DNA from: Hypsibius dujardini
Taxonomy: Eukaryota > Tardigrada > Eutardigrada > Parachela > Hypsibiidae
DNA: 21,926 nt
Assembly (NCBI GenBank): GCA_001579985.1
Contig: LRSR01010654.1
Coordinates: 1 to 21,926, forward strand
Reading direction: 5' to 3'
Numbering within the stretch: the stretch's first letter is position 1; each line of letters begins with the position of its first letter. A program made the position numbers and the translations under genes. Below the pieces are notes generated by a model, which was given only the letters and a program-made list of their open reading frames with translations, was not told the DNA's origin and searched no databases. Below, in pieces: positions 1 through 9,319 of the stretch.

Positions 1-238
1 GGAAAAAAAATACGTACCATACTGTGTCAGAAAAAGCAGTTTCGCCATCCCACACCGAAGTGAAATTTTACGGCGCGCATGCAGATTATTATTGCACGAC
101 CGCCATAAAGAAAGTTGGCAAATTACTAGTAATAATAGGATCCTGTTCTTTTATTCATAGATTTAGCGTGCTCGTTTTTACCATGATTTCCAATTCTGAA
201 CTGCTCCTAATTAATCGTTTTTCTGTAATCGACACAAA

Positions 239-832
239 ATGACTGAACCATCGGAAATATTAATTATTGACAACAACGGCAACGAAGAGGGATAAATCGC
301 TTTAACTAGCAGCAAAGCGCAGAGAAATAAGGCTGCTGCCAAGATTGTCAAAGCAGAAACGAAGCATTCCAAACTCCCGCGGCAACGTAATCATGCACTG
401 CTGAAATAAGCCATTCGAGAATGTGCTTTCTAAATTGAGGAGAGGCAGTGAAACCCTGCGTACAACAAAATTGCCGATGCACTCAACCTGGTTCAAGTGT
501 GGCTTAAAATAAAGCATTGTTGTTATTGCCGCGAACGCCTCACTCTCCTTCTAGACAAATGGGTAGCCCGGAATAAGACTGAGGTGAGAGTCACAGGAGG
601 AGGGGCGACGTTGAAGCTTCCTCGAAGCCACTTGGAACATTGATGGAGGCACTCAGATGGAAGGGCCGTCTGGATGGTACAACAGCGGTGGGGGCCAAGT
701 GGGAGGTGGGCCAACAATTGTGCGGAAGGGGGCACCGACGTTGTTGATGAACTAACTACCGTTGGGCCCGGAGGAGAGGAACACACCGCAGCAAACAGCA
801 GCGACGACGACGCGATCCTACTTAACTTCTGA
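239..832 (+). pseudogene. decayed Myb/SANT-like DNA-binding protein gene
   Basis: An ATG in good context (four A's before it) opens a frame of 197 codons that ends with TGA at 830-832. The frame is broken by five stops (TAA at 293, 407 and 431; TGA at 449 and 641) but shows no frameshift. The middle reads like a Myb/SANT-like domain of the kind found in invertebrate transcription factors and transposon-associated proteins: HALLK then AIRE, a break, then NPAYNKIADALN, then CRERLTLLLDKW followed by a basic stretch and TGGG. The last third is Gly, Asp and Glu rich (TDVVDELTTV, SSDDDAILLNF). A functional copy would be a nuclear DNA-binding protein. The family call rests on the spacing of these motifs, without a search, so it is moderate. 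The antisense strand is also partly open (523-786), which I treat as a shadow. Confidence 0.45.
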
Positions 833-859
833 AGCAGCGATTTTTAGCTGGAAGATCTG

Positions 860-2080
860 TCCTTTTTCTATTTATGTGAAGAGATTGCTTACTATTTTTT
901 GAACAAAGGTTTTTACCCAGAAAAGTACGTTTGTAATGTCGAGCGCTATAGAAAAAAAAATCTACTCGTATTGCTCGTAAAGACACGTGTGCGTACTACA
1001 CAACAACACACCAAACTCGGTAGTAAGTGCCGACCAATTGCAGATTCAACTTCATGTTCTTCGAGAAATCGAGAAAAGCAAAAAATTGGGTAATCCTGCC
1101 AAATGTCCAGTCGACAGGCAATCGATAGGTATCGGAAGAAGTTTGTTACGTCCGAAACGGAGTCATGACGTAGGGTGTGCAACTATACCCCTGATCCCCA
1201 TAGGCGTGCTGGTGAGTTACGTAGAGATATTTTTTCTTTTATATATAAGTAGCTTTCTTTGAAAATCCTGTTGTTGTGGCTTATTCCAACGACGGGATTG
1301 ACAACGTGCAAAAAGAGACCGTTAGGCGATGTGGAACACTGATACTTAAGCGCATGCTTGCACTTGTAACAGTCACACAGTACTTCTTTGGTAGAGGTTT
1401 GGCCTAAAATATAAAAACTGAACGATATAGTACTGTACTGTAGTGAACAGATTGAGATCTTCTAGATATTTTTTCCTCTCGTGCAAGGCACCCATATTCC
1501 ACCATGGTTCCAACCTGGGTTTTTCAACTGACGCGGGAGATAAGTTACGTCTACAGACCGCGCGGCTTGGTTTCAGATTTGGAATTTAGTTTAAACTTGT
1601 CTTGTTCCGCCTGGGGTTGAAAAAGTTAGTCGGTTGCTTTTACTCTCTTAAATATTTGTGAATATTCTTTCATTTTGCGCAAATTGCGACAAATTAATCT
1701 ATTATTGAATCAAGTTACTAGTAGTATCATCAGATATCAGAGAATTTGTTGTTGTTGTTGTGTGAAAGCTGAGAATCTGGCATACTGACTGGATCCAACG
1801 GTTTATAACAAATTGCCTTTGCCTCCTCGGTACGTGAAATTCATTCAGGAGAGGTTTCGGATACAAAGTTTGTCAGTAAACGTGCTTTCCTGGGTTTTTT
1901 AGATCGCTCGGCAAAACTAAAACGGAAATGGGATCTCCTATCTCATTTGTTTACTTTTGTCACCTGATTGCCTTCTTTAGCTGGAATCTCGGTCTAATAT
2001 TTTGGCACTGTTGATTTAGTTTTTTTTGCTATCAATTTGAAAATGGCTGGGCAAATTTCCGTAAATTAATGGTTCATTCC
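860..2080. other. intergenic stretch without recognisable gene
   Basis: Only short open frames overlapping on both strands (around 900-1260) occur, with no domain, signal peptide or convincing splice structure. It contains a short GTT simple repeat near 1748-1760. I see no RNA gene. Confidence 0.4.
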
Positions 2081-2157
2081 TACGGGTCTATATAAAACAG
2101 GCCTATAGGGCAATGCAGTTTTCGATTGGCCAAACCGCTGGGAGAAACAGGGTGGAA

Positions 2158-2300
2158 CCAGGCTGGAAACTAGATTAGTACAGTGCCAATTCATGTTAAA
2201 TTGGCATAGGAACCCAGGCTGGATACAGCCTGCATTCCAGCCATGTCAACAAGTGTTGGATACAGGCTGGAAAGTACGGAGCATTCCAGTCTCTTCACTC
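2158..2300. repeat. cluster of CAGGCTGGA / CATTCCAGC words
   Basis: The word CAGGCTGGA occurs at about 2160, 2215 and 2265, and its near-complement GCATTCCAG follows the second and third copies at roughly equal distance. This gives two imperfect tandem units of about 50 bases, each with an internal inverted repeat. The same kind of words (CTGGAATCCAGCC) recurs in the long intron of the receptor gene near 18560-18600. This suggests a degenerate dispersed element, but its limits cannot be fixed by eye. Confidence 0.35.
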
Positions 2301-2830
2301 AGATATTTCGACTGGATTGCAGCCTGTTTTAAAGTAATCAAAACAGATTGAATCCAAGGAGGAACCAGTCAAGAGTTATCCATAGGTAAGGTCACTCTAC
2401 CTATGCGTTGAAACTATGGGTCTTGTATTTTTTGCCCCAACTCGTACCCCTATATATCACTAGCCACATCTTACGTCACCATAAATAGTCTTTTTAGGAA
2501 CGTCTCAAAGTAGTAACTTGTGGGCCGTATGAAATAGATCACCAAACTAAATTTTGTCCGCTATCCGTTCGTCGGTTGTCCGTCCGGCTGTCGGTTTGGA
2601 TCAAACAGCGAACGAATGGGAGGTCGACGAACGGCAATTGAAGGAGAAATTGTTTTTTAGGGGACGTAGCTAAAAAAATCATGATTCTGAAAAGCCGTCG
2701 CAAACAGCAGTTTTATCGTGGCAAAAAATATAATAAGTCGAAATAAGGCGCAAAAAAACGAAATTTTGAAAATACTTTGAAACTCAGGGACCCTGGACCT
2801 GAAACGTCTTGAATTGCAGGTTATGAAAGT

Positions 2831-3106
2831 TTATCTGTCGCATATCGGGCTAGACGCCTGAATTTTTATTGCCAATTTTTCTACTTTCGCGCCCTGCTCT
2901 TCGGGTTCCTGGGGAGGAGCCTCGACGAGCTGCAATGACCGACGTTGGGTCAGGACGAAGATTCCTGACCCAACTTCAGTAGTGATATAGTGATCAGCAA
3001 TAACGAGTTTAACTATTGGTAGTTTCACTATCGATTCTTCGTCCATGTCCTCATCTTCGTCTTCGTCTTCGTCAGCTTCTTCCAGCTCGTGCAGTGAAGT
3101 CAGCGC
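2831..3106 (-). CDS. possible acidic exon or gene fragment
   Basis: An open frame of 91 codons follows a possible acceptor (CCATAG at 3112-3107) and ends in TAA. It begins with a strongly acidic stretch (ELEEADEDEDEDEDMDEES), continues with an alternating hydrophobic segment (KLPIVKLVIADHYITTEVGS) and ends Gln, Glu and Lys rich. Acidic tracts like this occur in histone chaperones and many nuclear proteins, but I do not recognise the rest. No upstream exon was identified on this strand, so it may be a fragment or a chance frame favoured by a GAA/GAC repeat. Confidence 0.25.
   Translation of the reverse strand, partial: ALTSLHELEEADEDEDEDEDMDEESIVKLPIVKLVIADHYITTEVGSGIFVLTQRRSLQLVEAPPQEPEEQGAKVEKLAIKIQASSPICDR
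2944..2974. repeat. perfect 12-bp inverted repeat
   Basis: GTTGGGTCAGGA is followed after seven bases by its exact reverse complement TCCTGACCCAAC, so either strand could form a 12-bp stem with a 7-base loop. It lies inside the possible acidic exon. No T-run follows, so it is not a bacterial-style terminator. Confidence 0.7.
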
Positions 3107-3239
3107 CTATGGTGGAGGGGCAGTGTGCTCGGAGTCTAGAGATCTGCTGTGCTGCAAGCTATGACAGTTTATACGACTGTCTTGGTGGAAATTATCCTTG
3201 CCAGTGAGGAAGCAGTAACTACTGTAGATGAACAAGTGA

Positions 3240-4206
3240 GACTCCTTATGTTGTAACTAGTACATGGAAAATAAATTCAAGGCCTGAAATCCCTTTCATT
3301 CGTACCTTAATCATCAACGAAACGCCTTCTATGATTGAAACAGTGAAGAAAAGCAGCAAAGCGACCCAACAACGACTGGCCAGCAATTTCATGTCAAGCT
3401 AGGTCCGCAAAGAATTGCAGAGTATACAAAATTTGCGGTACGACACGATGTCAACTGACTATCGAGAAATGACCAGCAAACGGTTAAACAAAAAATTAAC
3501 AAAAAGAATTATTGTGTCTTGGAAAAGAACTAGTATTGCTTTGCATCGAAATGGTAGAATGAGTCTGGGCGTTTGCGAAGCAACAAATACTGGGGTGGGT
3601 ATTACGTAACCAGACCCGAATATCTATTTTGTCAGTTGATGACAAGAAAGAACTATAAAACTACCGCGCAAATGGATCCGAATATGATTTAAATGAATTC
3701 ACAATCGGAACGGAACAACGAGCACCTTATTTGTGCGTGAAAGTTTCTGATCTGAACACTGTGGATCCAGAAAAAGAGAGGAACCTGATAAGCGCAGTCG
3801 TTGGTGCATGCTCTTACTGGCTAGAGAATATAAAACGCGCACTGAGAGAACCTTGAAAAACTCTCCCTTTCAATGTATGAGGAACATTTGCAGCAGTTCT
3901 TTACGAATCCCTTACCGTACCGGTTCAGCCGAATGACAACCATTTCTGGTACAGAATTTGCAACGACATCCGGGCACTTGACTATGGTGAAAGCAGATCA
4001 AAACACAAATTATTTTGCTGGCCTTACAGATTGGTGGTGCAGTATTAAGATATCTTGAGGATATCGGACCTCAACCATCAAAATTTGAACTTTTTGACGA
4101 CATGACTGTTTTTGAGAATAGCCCCTCGAAGGGCCTGAAATTCTCAACTGAAATCTTGCTAGTTATAGAATTGTTTGAATGCGGTGCAGAATTTTGCGCT
4201 TTATGA
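3240..4206 (+). pseudogene. unidentified decayed coding region
   Basis: Long stretches of protein-like reading occur in successive frames. One frame, from about 3243 to 3609, is broken by a single TAG (after SNFMSS) and ends in TAA at 3607. A second, about 3650-4030, reads NEFTIGTEQRAPYLCVKVSD and then WLENIKRALREP before a stop. A third, 4015-4206, reads QIGGAVLRYLEDIGPQPSKF and on to a stop. Such a series, with stops between, is what a gene with several frameshifts looks like. It could also be separate exons of a live gene, since I did not find convincing splice sites. I recognise no domain. Confidence 0.25.
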
Positions 4207-4302
4207 ATCACTACTTTGTTTTTCAATAGCGTGCAAATACTGATGATTGAAATGGTCTCCCTAAAAAGAGCATCGAAATATGTAAAATGGCGGGAAACTT
4301 AA

Positions 4303-5745
4303 TCAACTACTAGTGTTGCGCCTCGTTATAATCCTGGGCCAAAACATATGCAGCCGCTCCAAACTACGATGATGTCGTGCAACGGGGAAGGTGACGTCTT
4401 GACAGCTTGCCCGATCGAACATGAAGAACGAGTTCCGCCGACCCTTCGTTAGATCGTAGGCATGAGACAATCGCCCAGTTTTCAGGTATAGAGGATCATT
4501 ATGGATGGATTCCAGTCCCATTTTCCCCACGAAGTCCCGCCCTTCGTGAATTTTGCCAGAATCAGTCCAAAATACGGTACATGTGATGGCATAGCCTAGA
4601 TCCAGCAGTAATTGTCGTGGAACCCTTTTGGTCACCGACAGTTGTCCATAACTCAGTCCTCGTGATGAAACACAACTACGGACACTTTCCTCCCTAGTGA
4701 GAAAACTGCTACCCAATTCCACAACCTGATTCCACACGCCTTCACAATGTTCACCGGCGGGTTCGAGTTCTCCAAAAAGACAAATCACAGACCACTGAAA
4801 TTGCGGGTATTCGGCCCGTAGGACGGTCGCGAGGGGTATTCTCCTTGTGGCTTTGAACTCCTTTTTCAGTTTGCTGAAGGTGCTAAGTGTAAGCCCGGAA
4901 TATAGTGGCCGGACAAAGTCGCACACTTTGACCGACAATTCGCTACACAGACCATTCTCTGCCACGGTGCAGTCCACGTGCTTTTTGTCGATGCAAGCAC
5001 AGGTAAAGAGAAAGCTGGACTTGGTTTTTAAGCTTCCGTACTCCAATTCCGCTAATATCTCCCTCACATACCGTGATTGTGCGCAGATTCTAGCAGTTGT
5101 CCATTGTTTCGCTGGTTCACATTCTACGAAGAGGCATTTGTCTTCATTCTTAACAGACTGTCGTTTTGATTTATCGGTTATCCAAAGATAAGCCAATTCT
5201 GCACTACATGCTTGAAACACCAGCAAACAAATGTGTTGTTCCCACACCGCAAAATGCTTCCAATCGCGACCGCACTTTGTCACGATATCGTCGATCAGTT
5301 TTCGTCTAACGCCCTCCCTCGTCAAACGTGTGTGGAGCCAGTGTAGAGCTCCCTCCGGATCGTTCCGTTCATACGCTCGCAAAAAACGATGTTGTGAATC
5401 AATATCTAAAGGGTCAGCCAGCCATTGCTCGAAGCGCAGTTGAGTTTCGGTGATACGCTGTTGGATGGCGCCGAATTCCGCCAGCACTGCTTGGCCCAGC
5501 ATTTCCAGTTTGATGTCCTTTTCCAGGCCTGACAAGGCGCTATCGAAGTAGATTTTAATGTCGAGTAATTGCTGCGCGAATCCGTTGCCTAGGACTGTGT
5601 CCACCTTGGCGTCGATCTCTTCTTCGGTCCAGTTGAATTGGGTGTTCAGCGTTTCTGTTTGACAGACGGTTCAGGCCAGTTTTCCTACAGCGGCCTTGAC
5701 GACTGGGGCAAGGACTATTTTAACTGCCGTCGCTAATTCCTCCAT
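4303..5745 (-). CDS. hypothetical 480-codon protein with one in-frame TGA
   Basis: The ATG at 5745 starts a frame that runs without introns to TGA at 4305-4303. A single TGA interrupts it at codon 25 (5673-5671); the 455 codons after it are fully open. The N-terminal part (MEELATAVKIVLAPVVKAAV, then NWTEEEIDAKVD) joins smoothly in frame to the long part. Residues about 35-200 look all-helical and amphipathic (LSGLEKDIKLEMLGQAVLAE, RFEQWLADPLDIDSQ); residues about 220-290 hold a cysteine-rich patch (FTCACIDKKHVDC, NGLCSELSVKVC). There is no signal peptide or clear membrane span. I do not recognise the family. The first ATG after the TGA is near codon 77, so a start downstream would lose part of the helical region. 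The TGA may mean a recent pseudogene, a base error, or stop-codon recoding. Confidence 0.65.
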
Positions 5746-6435
5746 TGTGCACAAGGGTGTGTAGTTAGTGAATAGTTTCTCACCTTTAATAAAACCATAA
5801 ATACATGACAATTTTCTGTGGAATTGTAACTGATGTACTGTGGAGGCAGTAAGTACTAGTGCATTTTAACAGCGTTGTCAACTTGCAGAGAGACGAAATT
5901 GTTTGCGCGATAAAAGCTCTAATGTTACACTCTCTTTCTTGAGGAGTAATGTTAGCGGTCGCGATTAGACGCAATCAAATTTGGTTCTTGTGATTAGCGT
6001 TGGAAGGGAACACAGACTGTTCTCGTAGTGGGTTAGCTCATGGTCTGTGTCGATACCGAGAACCGGGTAAACCCGATGACACCGCCGAAAAAAATAGAAA
6101 CGGGTTTTTAGTTTTGGTTAAAACTTAACTTAAATGCCTTACCAAAAGAAACAAACTAAAGGTACTCAGTAAATACTTGATATTTGACTACAAAAATTAA
6201 GAAATTGACTGATTTTATATTTTGGCTCCCCTTATTCAGCTTCCAGGATGACAGTAAGATTACTTCGTTTTGTTTCTCACGTGACTGAACAGAACAGCCG
6301 GTGATACTTTTGTGGCGCTTTTCTATACCTTTATGTATTAAGGATGATCGTCAAAAAAGAACCTGTATCCGGATATTGAGAAAAAGGATAAATTACTTTG
6401 AATGGAATAGTCGACTTCGTCATCGCGAAATACGT
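5746..6435. other. intergenic, no gene seen
   Basis: AT-rich DNA between the 5' end of the 480-codon gene and the 3' end of the cadherin-like gene, both on the minus strand. It should contain the promoter of the former and the 3' untranslated region of the latter. Small open frames here have no supporting features. Confidence 0.4.
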
Positions 6436-7627
6436 TTAACCAGAACAAGTTCCCAAACCAGAACAAAAACAACTTCCGGAAACAGTGATCGTAACCGGTA
6501 CGGTTGCAGAATTTCCGTATGGGTCGGAAGCTTGAGCTGTCAAAGTGTAACTTCCAGCATTCGCAACTGGACCGTTGCTTGTAATCTGGCCAGAATTGGA
6601 ATCCACAGAAAACGGCGATCCATTTCCGTTAAGGATTGAATAATTCAACGTGTCGCTTTTTGAGTTGGTCGCCTACAAACAGAGGAATAAAATTTACCGC
6701 ATTAACACATATCCAAAATATATGTCTATATTCATCTCTTGTCTGTGTCTGTGTCTGTGTCTGTGTCTGTGTCTGTGTCTGTGTCTGTGTCTGTGTTTGT
6801 ATTTGTGTATGTGTCTGTGTCTGTGTTTGTGCGTCTTTACCTTACCCAAATTAGTCCAACTTGGAGCTTTTGCGTAGAGCTGCAGCCCACTGAAAACGCA
6901 TAAGAAGACTGCTGAAACAACGGTGGGGTCCTACCTCCGATTCCATATGAGCCTGAACCGTAACCGTAGTTGCTTGAGCCGTAATTATTTCCGTAATTGT
7001 TGGAACCATAGTAGTTGTTTGTACAAGAAGCGACGACAGTGACAGAAGCAGTGGCCGGCAGTCCGGAAGAGCCGTAAGCTGTCACAAGGAATGTCTCTGG
7101 GGTCGGCGTCGCCGTATTCGAAGTAATCAGACCGCTCGATGAGATGGAGTACTGACCACTGGTACTTCCGCTAATGTAGTTCGATACGTATCCTCCATAT
7201 ACGGTCGCGAACACCTGGCCCACACTCGCTCCAGCCGTGCAGGAAGGAACGGTAAATGTGTATGCATTTTGGGAAAAACTGGGCGTGGTAATTTGCCGCT
7301 TCCTAATGAGATGTCGGGAATTCTGTATGACAGAGTAATATCATCTCAGAAAAGTAGGTCGTGTGTTTAAATGACAAAAATAACAAATACTCAAGTATCT
7401 AGTTTTTTTTAATCGACTTTTGTTTACTCACTGAAGGTTTTAGTCTAGCTTCTGTTAGGAGATGAAAGTTTTACTTTGGTTTAAGTTGCAATAATTTTGC
7501 TGAGCTTTTCATAGTTCAGTTCAAACCAGTGTTGCTATTTCTATCTTACCTGTGTAGAAAATGCTAGTTGAAAATGTAGAAACCCTACCAACAGCAGGCT
7601 ACATAGGCAACGCGAAGTTATCGACAT
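6436..7627 (-). CDS. secreted protein with two cadherin-like repeats
   Basis: Three exons in perfect phase 0: 7627-7550, 7322-6846 and 6672-6436, with introns bounded by GTAAG...CAG and GTAAGG...TAG, giving 263 residues. Exon 1 encodes a textbook signal peptide (hydrophobic core SLLLVGFLHFQLAFS). A basic RKR follows at residues 33-35, a possible processing site. Cadherin-like repeat 1 spans about 38-126 (GQVFATV, YSISSSGLIT, ETFLVTAYGSSG, ASVTVVAS). A Tyr/Gly/Asn/Ser-rich linker covers about 127-156. Repeat 2 spans about 158-252 (VGLIWATNSKSDTLNYSIL, FSVDSNSGQI, LTAQASDPYGNS, VTITV). The end is Cys rich (CFCSGLGTC). Classical calcium motifs (LDRE, DxNDN) are absent, so calcium binding is doubtful. 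There is no membrane span; the product should be extracellular, perhaps an adhesive or matrix protein. The exon structure is very well supported; the role is inferred. Confidence 0.85.
6741..6833. repeat. GTCTGT hexamer tandem repeat in an intron
   Basis: About ten near-perfect copies of a GTCTGT unit followed by degenerate TTTGTAT variants. It lies wholly inside the second intron of the cadherin-like gene (6845-6673), so the transcribed strand reads ACAGAC/ACACAG. Confidence 0.95.
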
Positions 7628-9160
7628 AGTTGCATCGATCTGGATGTATTTCCGGACACCGTCGTTTGTAGTGATCTGGAACCGACAATTACGCAAAACC
7701 TGAAGGGGAAAAATGACCAATATACAATGCAGATTTTATGTGACTAACAATTGTCAGTGAATCTGTTTCTACGAGTTCTTATATCGTACCTCAAACGTAC
7801 TGAGGCCACGATATTGTTCAAATCGTACAAGAATGTGGTTTATAGCGTCAAGGAGCGTGAATGGGGAACGGAACAATAGCGCTTAGGTCCGTGTTATTCA
7901 GCGCTCAACCCTCGACATACATGTGCACTATATGACTCGACATACAGAACGATTATGTTGTTGATTTTTTCTGGGTCTGGTGTTTTGTCCCCACCGGAAG
8001 TGATATTGTGTGAGCTGCTGATTCAGCCGCGTTGAGAAGCCTGTCTGCGGATGGCTTCTTCGATATAGGCTTATGGTAATAACAAAGGGATGATTCATAT
8101 TGCCGCTGTTAAAATACGTCATAGGGAGCGATGTTTGGCTTCCTGTCAAGGCGCCTACAGTCAGATAGGAGGCCCAGGCATTGCCTGCTCGGGGCCCAAC
8201 CTTGGAACGAGACTTTGTAGATCTTTTCCGACTACAGGTTTGTTTTCCAACGCAAGAAACACGGCGTTCATCCATTGGAACACATATATTCCAGGTGCGG
8301 CAATGGTTTCTGGACTGGCTTTAAACCTTGTTTCTGGCGGCTAGAAAAGTTTTATTGAAAAATGGTTTTTTGTATTCGAAAATCGATTTATTTTGGTGTT
8401 ATAACAGTTTAAATTTCAGTTTCCAATGAATTTTTTGAAAAAGTTTCAACAGAAAATCTGACGACGGGGAGTTATCGAGACATTGGGTAAATTCTACAGA
8501 CAAATAAATGTACAACAAAACAGTAAAAAAAAACAGTGGTAAAAAACGTACGAAATTTTGGCCAAATCCGCCATTTTTTAGACGTATGAAAGTGCCTCGA
8601 AGTTCAATGCAAAGATCTTTATAAGTTTCCATGTGATCTGAAAAATTTAAATTGTCTAAGAAAGCCCACAACCTCTTCTTTGGTAATCAATAGAAGACCA
8701 ATCACAAAATGCGGCGAGGTGTTGTTCTTCACTGAACTATCAGGATATGTTATTCATGAAATTGAGAAATTTCTTTGCTGTCGATTTTTATTTTGTTTGG
8801 AAGTAATGTTTGAATTTCGTTTTGCTTTTAAATATCTTATTTAAAGGGGACGAGAAATGCCATTTAAGTTTATCAGAATGGGAGGCATGCGCTGAAAGGT
8901 ACACGCCTTCCCGCTCGATGATTCGGCAAAATATTGGGATTTTTCTATTGGCCAGGTCATGCGCTTATTTCCAATGCGGTCACTGTTTGTGACGCGGTAC
9001 CTTACCGCTGAATGGCCTGACTTTGGTCCTAGCAAAAGTACTTTAGCTCTGATAGCCAGCTATCGCATGCCAGAAAAACAATTTTGTTTTCGCTTATAAG
9101 CTTGTCATTAAATCGATTTCAAGCCAGTCTAGGAACCATTAATTGCCGCACCTTGTGCGA
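7628..9160. other. upstream region of the cadherin-like gene; no clear gene
   Basis: A CAG acceptor (ttccccttcag, minus strand, near 7700) just upstream of the start codon hints at a spliced 5' untranslated exon. Overlapping open frames lie at 7928-8275 (-) and 8090-8344 (+); the region 8080-8340 is richer in G and C than its surroundings and may be a decayed exon, but I recognise nothing. The rest, to about 8930, is AT-rich. Confidence 0.35.
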
Positions 9161-9319
9161 TGCAACAGCGATGCGGAATCTTGTTTCATCCGGCCCGGAA
9201 ATGCAAGGGTTCGTAGTGTACTGCACATGTGTTCGCCGGATCAGTTTCAGTTATTTCAAACGCCCTACGTGTCAGCATTACGGACCACAAGCTCATCTCA
9301 AATCACTACTTGTAGCGAT
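8931..9319. repeat. dispersed repeat, copy A
   Basis: The right part (9165-9319) aligns without gaps to 21772-21926 at an estimated 85-90 percent identity. The left part (about 8931-9145) shares ordered blocks with 11392-11610: AATATTGGGA, TTGGCCAG, CAGCTATC, and AAGCCAGT...ACCATT. I therefore read it as one copy of an interspersed element at least 390 bases long. No coding capacity or terminal repeats were recognised. Confidence 0.6.

Noticed and set aside
523-786. 87-codon minus-strand frame
   Set aside because: It lies opposite the Myb/SANT-like frame, which has recognisable motifs and a matching start and end; I treat it as a shadow.
4847-5443. Plus-strand frames of 114 and 70 codons
   Set aside because: They are antisense to the 480-codon gene and have no domain or splice support.
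6636-6877. Frames encoding runs of Cys-Val or Cys-Leu
   Set aside because: They are translations of the GTCTGT repeat inside an intron of the cadherin-like gene.
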